Assembly (NCBI GenBank): GCA_964484125.1
Contig: CAZAEK010000011.1
Location: 1-52,632 of the forward strand
DNA: 52,632 bases
Reading direction: 5' to 3'
Source of the DNA: DSSM01 sp964484125
GTDB taxonomy: Bacteria > Bacteroidota > Ignavibacteria > Tepidaquicellales > Tepidaquicellaceae
Shown here: positions 1 through 8,526 of the stretch, one piece after another
How the letters are laid out: each line of letters begins with the position of its first letter
Position numbering within the stretch: the stretch's first letter is position 1
Made by a program: the position numbers and the translations under genes
The notes under the pieces: model-generated
What the model saw: the letters and a program-made list of their open reading frames with translations, nothing else
What the model was told of the DNA's origin: nothing
Databases searched by the model: none

Positions 1-54
1 TAAAGTTTGTAAAGTTTATAAAGTTTGTAAAGTTTGTAAAGTTTATAAAGTTGA
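1..54. repeat. 9-bp tandem repeat array
   Basis: Six head-to-tail copies of a 9-mer TAAAGTTTR (R = A or G; the last copy ends TGA) run from the first base of the window to the stop codon of trxB. The array probably continues beyond the left edge. It is AT-rich, has no coding potential in the flanking annotation and sits immediately 3' of trxB. A related A-rich AGTT repeat lies between dnaN and recF. Confidence 0.9.
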
Positions 55-1005
55 TTAACCTTTCAATGATTCGAGATATCTTTCAGCGTCAATTGCAGCC
101 ATGCAACCTGTACCAGCAGCAGTAACCGCCTGTCTGTAATAACTGTCCTGAGCATCTCCACATGCGAATATTCCCGGAATTTTCGTTTTTGTAGATGACT
201 TCTCTGTTATTAAATATCCAACATCGTCCATATCAAGAAAACCTTTGAAAATTTCAGTATTTGGTTTGTGCCCGATTGCAATAAATAGTCCTTCGAGTTC
301 GTGGAGTCTTACCTCGCCCGTTTTCAGATCCCTTATCTTAATTCCTGTTACAGCTTTTTTCATTCCGTCTTTAACGCCAACTACTTCATCAACTACGCAG
401 CTAAGTGCAAATTTGATTTTGGGATTATTTTTTGCTCTTTCAACCATATATTTTGAAGCCCTGAATTCATCGCGTCTGTGAATTAAAAGTACTTCTGAGG
501 CGAGATGTGTAAGATAATTTGCTTCTTCCATTGCCGTATCGCCTCCGCCTACAACTGCTACTCTTTTTCCTCTGTAGAAAAAACCGTCACATGTTGCGCA
601 TGCAGAAACACCAAAACCCATAAATTCTTTTTCTGATTCAAGCCCAAGATACATCGCAGAAGCTCCGGTTGCTATAATAACAGTATCGCTCGTATATTCT
701 TTCCCTGAATCGTCCCAGAGTTTAAAAGGTTTTGTATGAAAATCAACCTTTGTAATTGTTGCATAAATTGTGTGAGCTCCGAATCTTTGTACCTGCTTTC
801 TCATTGTTTCCATAAGTAATGGACCGCTAATCCCTTCTTCAAATCCGGGATAATTTTCTATATCAGTTGTTATCATTAACTGCCCACCCGGCTGTGTCCC
901 CTCAAAAATTACTGGATTCAGATTTGCTCTTGCTGTATAAAGAGCCGCCGTAAAACCCGCAGGTCCTGTCCCGATGATTGTAACCTTGTTGTGATTGTCT
1001 GTCAT
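55..1005 (-). CDS. trxB: Thioredoxin-disulfide reductase
   Basis: This cytoplasmic flavoprotein transfers electrons from NADPH to thioredoxin. The 316-residue product has the usual length. An N-terminal FAD-binding GTGPAG motif lies at about residues 12-17, the redox-active CATC pair at Cys136 and Cys139, the NADPH-binding GGGDTA motif at about 153-158, and the C-terminal FAD motif GIFACGD near residue 280. The ATG start gives a direct match to the family N-terminus. It is 27 bp downstream of a TPR gene on the same strand and may be co-transcribed with it. The 9-bp repeat array starts at its stop codon. Identification is secure. A ferredoxin-NADP reductase of the TrxB fold is the only realistic alternative, and the CxxC pair argues against it. 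Confidence 0.96.
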   Translation of the reverse strand: MTDNHNKVTIIGTGPAGFTAALYTARANLNPVIFEGTQPGGQLMITTDIENYPGFEEGISGPLLMETMRKQVQRFGAHTIYATITKVDFHTKPFKLWDDSGKEYTSDTVIIATGASAMYLGLESEKEFMGFGVSACATCDGFFYRGKRVAVVGGGDTAMEEANYLTHLASEVLLIHRRDEFRASKYMVERAKNNPKIKFALSCVVDEVVGVKDGMKKAVTGIKIRDLKTGEVRLHELEGLFIAIGHKPNTEIFKGFLDMDDVGYLITEKSSTKTKIPGIFACGDAQDSYYRQAVTAAGTGCMAAIDAERYLESLKG

Positions 1006-1032
1006 ATCTTAATATAATTTTTAATTTATAAG

Positions 1033-2703
1033 TTATTTTAAATTTTCAAGTTTCTGCTTTATACTCTCGCTTGAGGGATTCAGCTCAAGTGCTTTTTTGT
1101 ACTGAATTCTTGCTTTCTCCGTTTGCTTCATTGCCTTATAAATATCTCCGAGATGTTCTTGTACTACTGAGCTCGAAGCATTAAGAGCAATTGATTCAAG
1201 AATGTATTTCTCTGCCAGATCATATTCACCAAGCATATAATAAACCCATCCCATCGTATCTAAAAAATTTGCATTTTTAGGTTCCTTTTGTACTGCTTTT
1301 CTTATCATATCAAGAGCTTTGACAAGATTCGCACCCCTTACTGATAAATTATAAGCGTAATTATTTAACACCAAAGCATTTTCAGGGTCAATCTTTAATG
1401 CTTTTTCGTATGCCTCATCAGATTTATCATATTTTTTCATTGTGTTATACAGAAGTCCGAGTGTTGATAGCAGTGATATATCTTCAGGTGCTATTTTAAG
1501 TGCCCTGTTATAATAATCAGCCGCTTCATCAAGCTTACCTGTCCTCTGCAGACATAATCCGTAAATATAATTCATTCTGTAATCTGATATACTATAAACT
1601 CTGTCAATTACTGACATGGATTTTTCATAATCGCCTTTATTAAAAAGTGAATATGCAATTTGAACATAAGCTTCCTTGTTTGTATCTGCATAAGCCATTG
1701 CCTTTTCAAATTTCTCAATATATGTATTACCGTTTTCTGATATATCAATAGCTCCAAGATAGAAATAAGAATGCCACTTATCCGGATATGAATTTTTTAT
1801 CTCTTCAAAAATATTTTTAGCAACTCTGACAGCTTCTTTCTCGCTTGCAATCAGATTGTAATAAATTTCTCCTATCTGAAGTTTTTCCTCATAAGTTAAA
1901 GTATCTTTTCCCGATATTTTTGCGAATTCCGAAAATCCTTTGCCGGGATTATTTTCATAAAAATATAATTTTACAAGTTCCTGTTGAATTGATTTATCTT
2001 CCGGATTCAGTCTGAATAACTCTTTATATACTTCAAGTGATTTAGCATAATCTCCGGTTATCTGATATAAACCGCCAAGTCTCAACCAGAAATCTTTATT
2101 ATATGGATCCAACTTCAGAAAATAACCAACTATTTCAATACATTTATCATATTCTTTAAAACTGAAATAAATATCATAAGCTCTTCTTAAAACTTCCTGC
2201 TCAAATCCGAATTCATCTATTATTTTTTCATATAATAAGAGTGCATCAGCAGACTTTTTCTGTTCTTCATAAATTCTTGCAAGATTATATAACGTCTGGA
2301 TATTATCAGGGTGAATCTGAATTATTTTTTCAAATAATTGCATCGCTTCGTTTGTATTGCCAAGAGCGAGTAAAAGCTGACCTTTGTGAAGAAGATATTC
2401 TTCATCAGAAGGAGAAATAATAAGTGCCTGATTAATATAATTTAATGCATCGCTGTATCTGTTAAGTTTTGTATATGCCTGCGAAATGGAAAAAAAGATT
2501 CCCGGAGATTTCTCATAATTTAATGCTTTCAGATAAAATTCGATTGCTGTCGCATAATCATTTTTTAAATCATAAGTTTTTCCTTCAATAAAATAATCAA
2601 GTGCTTTCGGTTCTGGAATTTCTTTTTCTTTTTGCGAAAAAGCAATTGCAGTAACTGATAATGTAATTACTGTAAGAAAAAATATATATCTAATAAGACT
2701 CAT
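1033..2703 (-). CDS. Secreted tetratricopeptide-repeat protein
   Basis: The product is about 556 residues, starting at the ATG at 2703. That start begins MSLIRYIFFL and leads straight into a hydrophobic signal segment ending near AIAFSQ, so export to the periplasm is likely. The open frame extends to 2901, but that extension lacks a signal peptide at its end and runs through the divergent nuoJ gene, so I reject it. The mature part is a chain of roughly a dozen TPR units with typical W/L-G-Y-A-A-P spacing, for example 'ALVLNNYAYNLSVRG' and 'LDTMGWVYYMLGEYDLAEKY'. TPR arrays are protein-binding scaffolds and no enzymatic domain is visible. The partner is unknown. It lies upstream of trxB on the same strand and divergent from nuoJ. 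Confidence 0.85.
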   Translation of the reverse strand: MSLIRYIFFLTVITLSVTAIAFSQKEKEIPEPKALDYFIEGKTYDLKNDYATAIEFYLKALNYEKSPGIFFSISQAYTKLNRYSDALNYINQALIISPSDEEYLLHKGQLLLALGNTNEAMQLFEKIIQIHPDNIQTLYNLARIYEEQKKSADALLLYEKIIDEFGFEQEVLRRAYDIYFSFKEYDKCIEIVGYFLKLDPYNKDFWLRLGGLYQITGDYAKSLEVYKELFRLNPEDKSIQQELVKLYFYENNPGKGFSEFAKISGKDTLTYEEKLQIGEIYYNLIASEKEAVRVAKNIFEEIKNSYPDKWHSYFYLGAIDISENGNTYIEKFEKAMAYADTNKEAYVQIAYSLFNKGDYEKSMSVIDRVYSISDYRMNYIYGLCLQRTGKLDEAADYYNRALKIAPEDISLLSTLGLLYNTMKKYDKSDEAYEKALKIDPENALVLNNYAYNLSVRGANLVKALDMIRKAVQKEPKNANFLDTMGWVYYMLGEYDLAEKYILESIALNASSSVVQEHLGDIYKAMKQTEKARIQYKKALELNPSSESIKQKLENLK

Positions 2704-2784
2704 TCTGTCCTTAAAATAACCTTGAAAAATGTAACTGAAAAGGATAAAAATTATGAATAATTTTGAATTACAACTTAATTTTTT

Positions 2785-2799
2785 TGCAATTATATTGCA
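2785..2799. promoter_or_regulatory. 15-bp palindrome in divergent promoter region
   Basis: A perfect inverted repeat TGCAAT-TAT-ATTGCA sits in the 115-bp region between the divergent starts of the TPR gene (2703) and nuoJ (2819), 19 bp before the nuoJ ATG. Its position and symmetry suit an operator or a promoter-proximal site. No regulator is identified, and an AT-rich palindrome of this size could arise by chance. Confidence 0.35.
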
Positions 2800-2818
2800 T
2801 TTAAAAGAAATAACATTT

Positions 2819-3334
2819 ATGCAGACTTTAGAGTTAGTATTTTTCATTGCTTTTGCAATTATTGCGATTTTCTCGGCGATTATGATGGTTACACGCCGCA
2901 ATCCAATCTCAAGCGCACTTTTCCTGATTTTGAATTTTTTCTCAGTTTCTGGAGTATATCTTTTGCTTAAAGCCCAGTTTATTGCTATTATTCAGGTGCT
3001 TGTCTATATGGGTGCTATTATGGTTCTGTTCCTGTTTGTGATTATGCTTCTGAATCTGCAGGATGAAAAAAAACTTTCTGAAATCATAACATACAGAAAA
3101 ATTACTTCTGTATTACTTTCTGTTCTGCTTATGGGACTTCTTTTTATAACCTTCTTTTTCGGGTTTATGGGTAAAAAATCCGAAATACACTCAACTGCTG
3201 AGACAATTGGGAAAGCTGAATTTCTTGGGAAAGAATTATTCCTTAAATATGCTTTTCCCGTTGAAGTTGCCGGCTTACTTCTTCTCGCTGCTGTTGTCGG
3301 AGCAGTTGTACTCGCAAAGAAAAAGTTTGAATAA
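2819..3334 (+). CDS. nuoJ: NADH-quinone oxidoreductase subunit J
   Basis: NuoJ is a membrane-arm subunit of respiratory complex I. Starting from the ATG at 2819 (MQTLELVFFIAF) the protein has 171 residues, normal for the family. Five hydrophobic segments are visible, and the conserved central region reads 'QFIAIIQVLVYMGAIMVLFLFVIMLL', matching the NuoJ signature around its third helix. An upstream in-frame ATG at 2753 adds 22 non-membrane residues and is unlikely. The gene stands alone: no nuoA-I or nuoK-N lies beside it, and it converges on serS with a 3-bp gap. In most genomes nuoJ sits between nuoI and nuoK, so this is either a dispersed complex I locus or an extra copy. Confidence 0.9.
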   Translation: MQTLELVFFIAFAIIAIFSAIMMVTRRNPISSALFLILNFFSVSGVYLLLKAQFIAIIQVLVYMGAIMVLFLFVIMLLNLQDEKKLSEIITYRKITSVLLSVLLMGLLFITFFFGFMGKKSEIHSTAETIGKAEFLGKELFLKYAFPVEVAGLLLLAAVVGAVVLAKKKFE

Positions 3335-3337
3335 ATA

Positions 3338-4612
3338 CTAAATCAAATCAAAACCGGTATATTTCCTCAATACTTCCGGGACTTCTATATTTCCACTTTC
3401 AGTCTGATTTGCTTCAAGCAATGCAACCATTAATCTCGAAGTTGCAAGTCCCGACCCGTTTAATATATGCAGAAATTCGGTTTTTGGTTTTCCGCCTTCA
3501 ATCGGCTTTTTATATCTTATTAATGCCCTGCGTGCCTGAAAATCCGTACAATTACTTACTGAAGATGCTTCGAGCCATTTATCTTCTGCATAAGACCATA
3601 CCTCGATATCATAACATTTGCTTGCAGAAAATCCCAAATCGCCTGTGCATAGTTCTATAATACGGTAATGAATTTTCAATGCGTCGAGAATTGAACAGGC
3701 ATCGTTTAACATTTTTTCCATTTCTTCGTAAGAAGTTTCAGCTGTGCAGAAATTTATTAACTCAACTTTATTAAACTGATGCACTCTGAGAAATCCCTTC
3801 GTATCTTTACCGTAACTGCCGGCTTCCCGTCTGAAACAATTTGTAAATCCGCAATATTTAAGCGGAAGTTCTTCCGGCTTTAATATTTCATCTCTGTGAA
3901 TGTTTATTATCGGTACTTCAGCGGTTGGAATTGCAAAAAGGTCATCTGCACCGATATAATACATATCTTCTTCAAATTTTGGAATTTTTTCTGCCGCTTC
4001 CATTGATTCCCTGTTCACAAGCACAGGCGTTAATACTTCTTTATAACCTTTCGAAATGTGTGTATCAAGCATGAAGTTTATCAAAGCCCTTTCCAGTTGT
4101 GCCCCTTTTCCTTTGTATAGCGGAAATCCGCTTCCGGAAATTTTTGCACCTCTCTCAAAATCAAGAATATCAAGTAACTTTCCGAGTTCAATGTGATCTT
4201 TTACCTTGAAACTGAAATTTTTCTTTGTTCCTGATATTTTTACCTCTACATTATCTTCCGCTGATTTACCGTAAGGAACTCCGTCAGCAGGCAATGCCGG
4301 AATGTAATATAAATAGTTCTGGATTTTTCTGTCGAGTTCTTTGAGAGATTCGTCAAGTGATTTTATCTCATCTGATACCTTTGTCATCTCAACAATCTTT
4401 TCTGTCGCATCCTCTTTCTTTGCCTTCATTGCTCCGATTTCCTTTGATACTTTATTCCTTAACTCTTTAAGCGTTTCAGTTCTTTTAATTAGTTCAAGCC
4501 GTTCCTTATCTATCTCAAGTATATCTGAAATTACCTTTGTATCTTCGTTTCTTTGTTTAAGTTTTTCAATAACAAAATCCGGATTTTCACGAATTAATCT
4601 GATGTCAAGCAT
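3338..4612 (-). CDS. serS: Seryl-tRNA synthetase
   Basis: This cytoplasmic class II aminoacyl-tRNA synthetase charges tRNA-Ser (and tRNA-Sec where present). The 424-residue length is typical. The N-terminal ~100 residues form the long antiparallel coiled coil that grips the tRNA variable arm. The catalytic core carries motif 2 (FRREAG, followed by HQFNKVE) and motif 3 (GLATSRLMVALLE) near the C-terminus. The ATG start gives the canonical MLDIRLIRENPD N-terminus. It converges on nuoJ, and rmlD lies 43 bp upstream on the same strand. Confidence 0.97.
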   Translation of the reverse strand: MLDIRLIRENPDFVIEKLKQRNEDTKVISDILEIDKERLELIKRTETLKELRNKVSKEIGAMKAKKEDATEKIVEMTKVSDEIKSLDESLKELDRKIQNYLYYIPALPADGVPYGKSAEDNVEVKISGTKKNFSFKVKDHIELGKLLDILDFERGAKISGSGFPLYKGKGAQLERALINFMLDTHISKGYKEVLTPVLVNRESMEAAEKIPKFEEDMYYIGADDLFAIPTAEVPIINIHRDEILKPEELPLKYCGFTNCFRREAGSYGKDTKGFLRVHQFNKVELINFCTAETSYEEMEKMLNDACSILDALKIHYRIIELCTGDLGFSASKCYDIEVWSYAEDKWLEASSVSNCTDFQARRALIRYKKPIEGGKPKTEFLHILNGSGLATSRLMVALLEANQTESGNIEVPEVLRKYTGFDLI

Positions 4613-4655
4613 ATTTAATATATTTTTATTATTTGTTTAATTTATTACTCTGATT

Positions 4656-5558
4656 TTAAAGTCCTAACTGGTATTTCAATAACCTTAAACCATCTAATGA
4701 ATTCATAGGTTTGAATCCAAGTTCTGTTTCGGCTTTTAATGTGATAAGCCCGGAATTTAAAGGACGTGGTGCTGGCTGATTCAAATCAGCTGTCAATATT
4801 GGTGTAACGAGTTTTTTATCAAAATTGAATACTTCACATAATGTCATTGTAAAGTCTAATCTCGATTCAATATCTTTTCCGGCGAGGTTATATATCCCGG
4901 ACTTTTCTGATTCAATTAATTTCAGTAAACCGTATGCAAGGTCATCTACAAGAGTTGAATTACCAATCTGGTCTTTTACAATTCTTATTGGTTCTCCGGC
5001 AGATAGTTTATTAATCAGCCATAATGCGAAATTTGGTTTTACTTTTACTCCGAGTCCGTATAATACCATCGTTCTGGCAATCGCAAAATCTATTCCGCTT
5101 GTTGTAATTGCGTTTTCACTTGCAAGTTTTGAACGTCCGTAAAATGAAATTGGATTCGGAATATCAGTTTCAGTATAAGGACCTGATTTCCCGTCGAATA
5201 TATAATCAGTAGAAATATGAACAAGTTTACAGTTATTTATCCGCGAACCTATAATTAAATTTTTCACTGCGTCAACATTCAGTTTCCAGCATAATTCTCT
5301 TTCAGTTTCGCATTTATCAACATCGGTAAAAGCAGCGCAATTCAGGATTACATCTGGGGAATATTTTTTTACAGCTTCCTTCACTTCATCTTTATTTGTA
5401 ATATCGAGTTTGTAATATTCAATTCCAAAATCAACAAATGGCTCATTTTCCACAGAGGTTTGTATCAAAATTAAGTCAGACTCCCTTGAGAATATTGAAA
5501 CAACTGCCTGACCGAGGAGGCCATTTGCTCCTGTAATTAAAACTTTTCCCGTATTCAT
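4656..5558 (-). CDS. rfbD: dTDP-4-dehydrorhamnose reductase (RmlD/RfbD family)
   Basis: This NAD(P)H-dependent short-chain reductase of the RmlD type performs the last step of dTDP-L-rhamnose synthesis. The 300-residue product has an N-terminal Rossmann motif GANGLLGQAV (about residues 11-20), the 'HISTDYIFDG' segment and the catalytic YxxxK (YGRSK). The start overlaps the stop of the upstream PfkB gene as TAATG, implying translational coupling. The other rhamnose genes (rmlA, B, C) are absent from the window, so the true substrate could be a different nucleotide sugar, or the product could be an SAM-synthetase-regulatory (MAT2B-like) relative of this fold. Confidence 0.82.
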   Translation of the reverse strand: MNTGKVLITGANGLLGQAVVSIFSRESDLILIQTSVENEPFVDFGIEYYKLDITNKDEVKEAVKKYSPDVILNCAAFTDVDKCETERELCWKLNVDAVKNLIIGSRINNCKLVHISTDYIFDGKSGPYTETDIPNPISFYGRSKLASENAITTSGIDFAIARTMVLYGLGVKVKPNFALWLINKLSAGEPIRIVKDQIGNSTLVDDLAYGLLKLIESEKSGIYNLAGKDIESRLDFTMTLCEVFNFDKKLVTPILTADLNQPAPRPLNSGLITLKAETELGFKPMNSLDGLRLLKYQLGL

Positions 5559-6100
5559 TATTTTAATTTATAAAGTTCGTCAATTCCTTCAAGCGAGGTT
5601 TTATAAGATGCAAGTCTGTTTGCAAAATGAAGGCTTTTTTTAAAGTCCCTGTTTTTTGTATAATCGAATGTCAGTGCAGCTGCAAATACATCGCCGCAAC
5701 CTGTACTGTCTTTATATCTCGGATTTTCTATTGAACTTACATCTATTTTATCGAGGTCAGTGAATACCTCATTTCCGTATTTTTTTTCTTTTTTTGTGTA
5801 TCCCGAAGCTCCGATTTTACCTTTTGTAACTATTACAGCTTTTACATTAGATGATGGATTTAATAAAATTTCTTCAATAACCTCATATTCATTTTTCTTT
5901 TCACCCGGCATTGATTGAATTTCGTATTCATTCATCTGAATTGTATCCGCATTAGAACACCATTCACGCCACTTCGGAAGATTTGTATGTTCCCTGTAAC
6001 CGTCAGGATTTGTTTTCATAACAAGATTATGAATATCCATATGAATATAACCTTTGAAATTTTCCCTTACTTTTTTTAAATCTTCAAGACTGATATCATA
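5558..6100 (-). CDS. PfkB-family carbohydrate kinase, 5' end lost in assembly gap
   Basis: Only the C-terminal ~180 residues are present; the N-terminus is missing because the gene runs into the N-run. The diagnostic PfkB signature 2 is clear: DSTGCGDVFAAAL, with the catalytic-base Asp of GCGD and its anion hole. Upstream are 'IQMNEYEIQSM' and 'KAVIVTKGKIGASGY', typical of the ribokinase fold. The family phosphorylates sugars or nucleosides with ATP, and the substrate cannot be assigned from this fragment. It is coupled to rmlD through a TAATG overlap. An apparent in-frame fusion to the barrel protein across the gap is an artefact. Confidence 0.88.
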   Translation of the reverse strand, partial: YDISLEDLKKVRENFKGYIHMDIHNLVMKTNPDGYREHTNLPKWREWCSNADTIQMNEYEIQSMPGEKKNEYEVIEEILLNPSSNVKAVIVTKGKIGASGYTKKEKKYGNEVFTDLDKIDVSSIENPRYKDSTGCGDVFAAALTFDYTKNRDFKKSLHFANRLASYKTSLEGIDELYKLK

Positions 6101-6200
6101 NNNNNNNNNNNNNNNNNNNNNNNNNNNNNNNNNNNNNNNNNNNNNNNNNNNNNNNNNNNNNNNNNNNNNNNNNNNNNNNNNNNNNNNNNNNNNNNNNNNN
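6101..6200. other. Assembly gap (100 N)
   Basis: Exactly 100 consecutive N, the conventional filler for a scaffold gap of unknown length. It separates two unrelated protein families that happen to stay in one reading frame, so the true distance and any genes lost here are unknown. Confidence 0.99.
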
Positions 6201-6664
6201 AATTTGGTAAGATATGCCATTGCACCTATATCGAATCCGAATGATGTTGCGGAATTGTAGTTTTTAATGCTGAGATTGTAAAGATTTATATTCGCTCCGT
6301 AGAAAATTTTTCCGCGATAGTTATTTCCATAAGAAACGGAAAAACTTGTCTCGCGATATAAATCAAAACCATAAGTCCTTGCACCGGCTCCGAGCGTTCC
6401 AAAACTCAATGGCTCTGCATAAGTAAATGCCGCTGTTGAAAGTTCAGAAAGTCCAAATGGTGCCGGACTGTAATAAAAAGATACTTCACGGAATTTCATC
6501 TGACCTAATCCTGATGGATTATAAAAAACAGAAAGAGAGTTATCAGACAGAGAAGTATAAGCTCCGTTAAGGGCAGCAGCCCTTCCGCCTATGTCTGTGT
6601 TCTCAAACTGAGAGTAAGCAGTTGAAAATGTTGCGAGAAATATGACTAAAATAAATTGTTTCAC
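6201..6664 (-). CDS. PorV/PorQ-like outer-membrane beta-barrel, 3' end lost in gap
   Basis: The N-terminal ~154 residues are present, starting at a GTG (MKQFILV...). A signal peptide ends near AYSQ. It is followed by 'GGRAAALNGAYTSLSDN' and 'VFYNPSGLG', hallmarks of the PorV/PorQ (FadL-like) barrel family of Bacteroidota, and by alternating amphipathic strands rich in Tyr and Gly. PorV shuttles T9SS cargo and PorQ belongs to the attachment complex; which one this is cannot be told without the C-terminus. It is divergent from the porD-like gene, separated by 77 bp. The downstream end is truncated at the N-run. Confidence 0.8.
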
Positions 6665-6741
6665 TGTTATCTAATTGAATTGACTTTATAAAATAAGAAT
6701 TCAAAATTTAATTAGAAATAAACTTTAAAAGTATTTTTATT

Positions 6742-7680
6742 ATGTCAAAAATATTCAGGAAATCAGTTTTTTTATATATTTTTGGATTTTTTTTGTTGCT
6801 ATTATTACCTAATACTTCTTTTTCGCAGCCGGATTTTGAAGTTACGGTAATTTTAAATATGGAAGCGTTGCCTTCCGAAGCTAAAGACAGACTCAATCAG
6901 TTAAAACAGCAGGTTGAAGATTATTATACAAGAAATAAATTTGCAGATATTGACTTTGAAAATCTGTATAAAATTAAATTAACAATTCAGTTTAATTTCA
7001 GGGGAACAAACGGATTTGACCTGTATGATGCGCAGATATTTATCGCAAGTCAGAGGGTTATTGATGACCAGTATAAAAATACACCTCAGATGAAATATTC
7101 CACACTGTTTAAATATCTCGACGATAAGGTTACATTTACATATAACCGCTCAATGCCATTTATTAAAAATGATTTGCGCTTTGATTCTTTTCTTAGTCTG
7201 CTCGATTACTATGCTTATTTAATTCTCGGATATGATGAAGATTCTTTTTTCCCTCGTGGTGGTAACCGCTATTACCAGAAAGCACTTGATATATGTAACA
7301 GACCTATGTCGGATAGAAGCGGTTGGACAGAGGGCGGTGGCGGAAAACCGACCCGTTCGGATTTAGTATCAGAAATGTTAAATTCAAGGTTTGATAATTT
7401 CAGGCAGGGGTTCTGGGAATATAACTGGCTTGGGCTTGATTCACTCTCAACAAATCCGCGAAATTCATATAAATACATTTTGAATGCAATTGAAAAAATA
7501 AGCAATGTGAAAAAGAAGGAAGTCAAAGCATATAATATAGACTTATTCTTTGAAAATAAAGCACAGGAAATTGCTACTATATTCCAGAATTACGGTGATA
7601 AAACTGTCTATGACAAACTATCAAAATTTGACCCTGCACATCAGAGAATTTATGAAGAATTTAAAGCAAAATCAAAATAA
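6742..7680 (+). CDS. porD: DUF4835 family protein (PorD-type T9SS accessory)
   Basis: The 312-residue exported protein has a signal peptide ending near SFSQ. The body matches the Bacteroidota DUF4835/PorD family: an N-terminal strand 'FEVTVILNMEAL', a central 'LLDYYAYLILGYDEDSFFPRGGNRYY' type segment, and 'GFWEYNWLGLDSLS'. In the named family, PorD is linked to type IX secretion and gliding, although its biochemical role is poorly defined. The ATG start is the only one that supplies a signal peptide. It is divergent from a PorV/PorQ-like barrel and 3 bp upstream of an alpha/beta hydrolase, so the latter is probably co-transcribed. Confidence 0.8.
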   Translation: MSKIFRKSVFLYIFGFFLLLLLPNTSFSQPDFEVTVILNMEALPSEAKDRLNQLKQQVEDYYTRNKFADIDFENLYKIKLTIQFNFRGTNGFDLYDAQIFIASQRVIDDQYKNTPQMKYSTLFKYLDDKVTFTYNRSMPFIKNDLRFDSFLSLLDYYAYLILGYDEDSFFPRGGNRYYQKALDICNRPMSDRSGWTEGGGGKPTRSDLVSEMLNSRFDNFRQGFWEYNWLGLDSLSTNPRNSYKYILNAIEKISNVKKKEVKAYNIDLFFENKAQEIATIFQNYGDKTVYDKLSKFDPAHQRIYEEFKAKSK

Positions 7681-7683
7681 TAA

Positions 7684-8526
7684 ATGATCAAAAAAGAATC
7701 ACTAAGTATAAAAAACAATAGCGGATATAATATCAATATTGATTTCAGATATTTGGAAGAACAGGAAAATCTTCCGTTGTTTATTTTTTGTCATGGCTTT
7801 AAAGGGTTTAAAGACTGGGGTGGATTTCCGTATATGTTTGAGAAATTTGCTGAAGCCGGACTTTTTACCGTTAGCTTTAATTTTTCACACAACGGAGTAG
7901 GTGAGAGTGGAGAAGACCTGAAAAATTTTACCCGTCTTGATTTATTTGCAAAAAACACTTTTTCAAAAGAGCTTGATGACCTCGGAAATATAATTGATTT
8001 TCTTGAACAAAATTCGAATAATTATAATTACGATTTTTCTAAACTTATTCTTGCAGGTCACTCAAGAGGCGGAGGAATTGCTATTTTAAAATCGGCAGAA
8101 GATAAAAGAATTTCTAAGTTAATAACCCTCGCATCAGTTGCTGATTTTGACAGATATTCTGAACAAAGGAAAGCAGAATGGAAAGAAAGAGGTTTTGTGG
8201 AAGTATTAAATACCCGCACGAAACAACTTATGCGAATGGATTACACTCTTATTGAAGACCTTGAAAAAAACCGATTACGTCTGAACATTCCCAAAGCACT
8301 TGAAAAAATTAATATTCCGGTTTTGATTATTCACGGCAGGGAAGACCTCGCAGTAGATTACTCAGATGCCGAGATGATTTATAATACAGGCGATAATTCC
8401 AAAAGAGAGTTAATTTTAGTGGAAAACACCGGACATACTTTTGGAGTTGTCCATCCTTTTGAAGGTAGCAATCCGGTTTTTGAAAAAGTTATTTCTTATT
8501 GCATTAATTTTTCTGTCATTCTTTAA
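7684..8526 (+). CDS. Alpha/beta hydrolase
   Basis: The 280-residue protein carries an alpha/beta-hydrolase fold with a visible triad: nucleophile Ser in GHSRGG (about residue 123), acid Asp in IHGREDLAV, and His in ENTGHTFG. An oxyanion-loop motif FCHGFKGFKDWG is near residue 35. The architecture resembles serine esterases, dienelactone hydrolases and peptidases of the S9 type, and the substrate is unknown. There is no signal peptide, so it is probably cytoplasmic. It follows the porD-like gene by 3 bp. The last codons (FSVIL-stop) are written in a TTCTGTCATTC repeat that recurs 20 bp later, so the C-terminus may have been rewritten by repeat insertion. Confidence 0.85.
   Translation: MIKKESLSIKNNSGYNINIDFRYLEEQENLPLFIFCHGFKGFKDWGGFPYMFEKFAEAGLFTVSFNFSHNGVGESGEDLKNFTRLDLFAKNTFSKELDDLGNIIDFLEQNSNNYNYDFSKLILAGHSRGGGIAILKSAEDKRISKLITLASVADFDRYSEQRKAEWKERGFVEVLNTRTKQLMRMDYTLIEDLEKNRLRLNIPKALEKINIPVLIIHGREDLAVDYSDAEMIYNTGDNSKRELILVENTGHTFGVVHPFEGSNPVFEKVISYCINFSVIL

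Noticed and set aside
2753..2818. Upstream ATG for nuoJ
   Set aside because: It adds 22 residues absent from the NuoJ family and would include the palindrome within the coding region.
2704..2901. N-terminal extension of the TPR protein
   Set aside because: The extra 66 residues overlap the divergent nuoJ gene and would bury the signal peptide that starts at 2703.
5558..6664. A single barrel-kinase fusion protein
   Set aside because: The frame only stays open because 100 N are translated as X. The two halves belong to unrelated families, each with one end missing.
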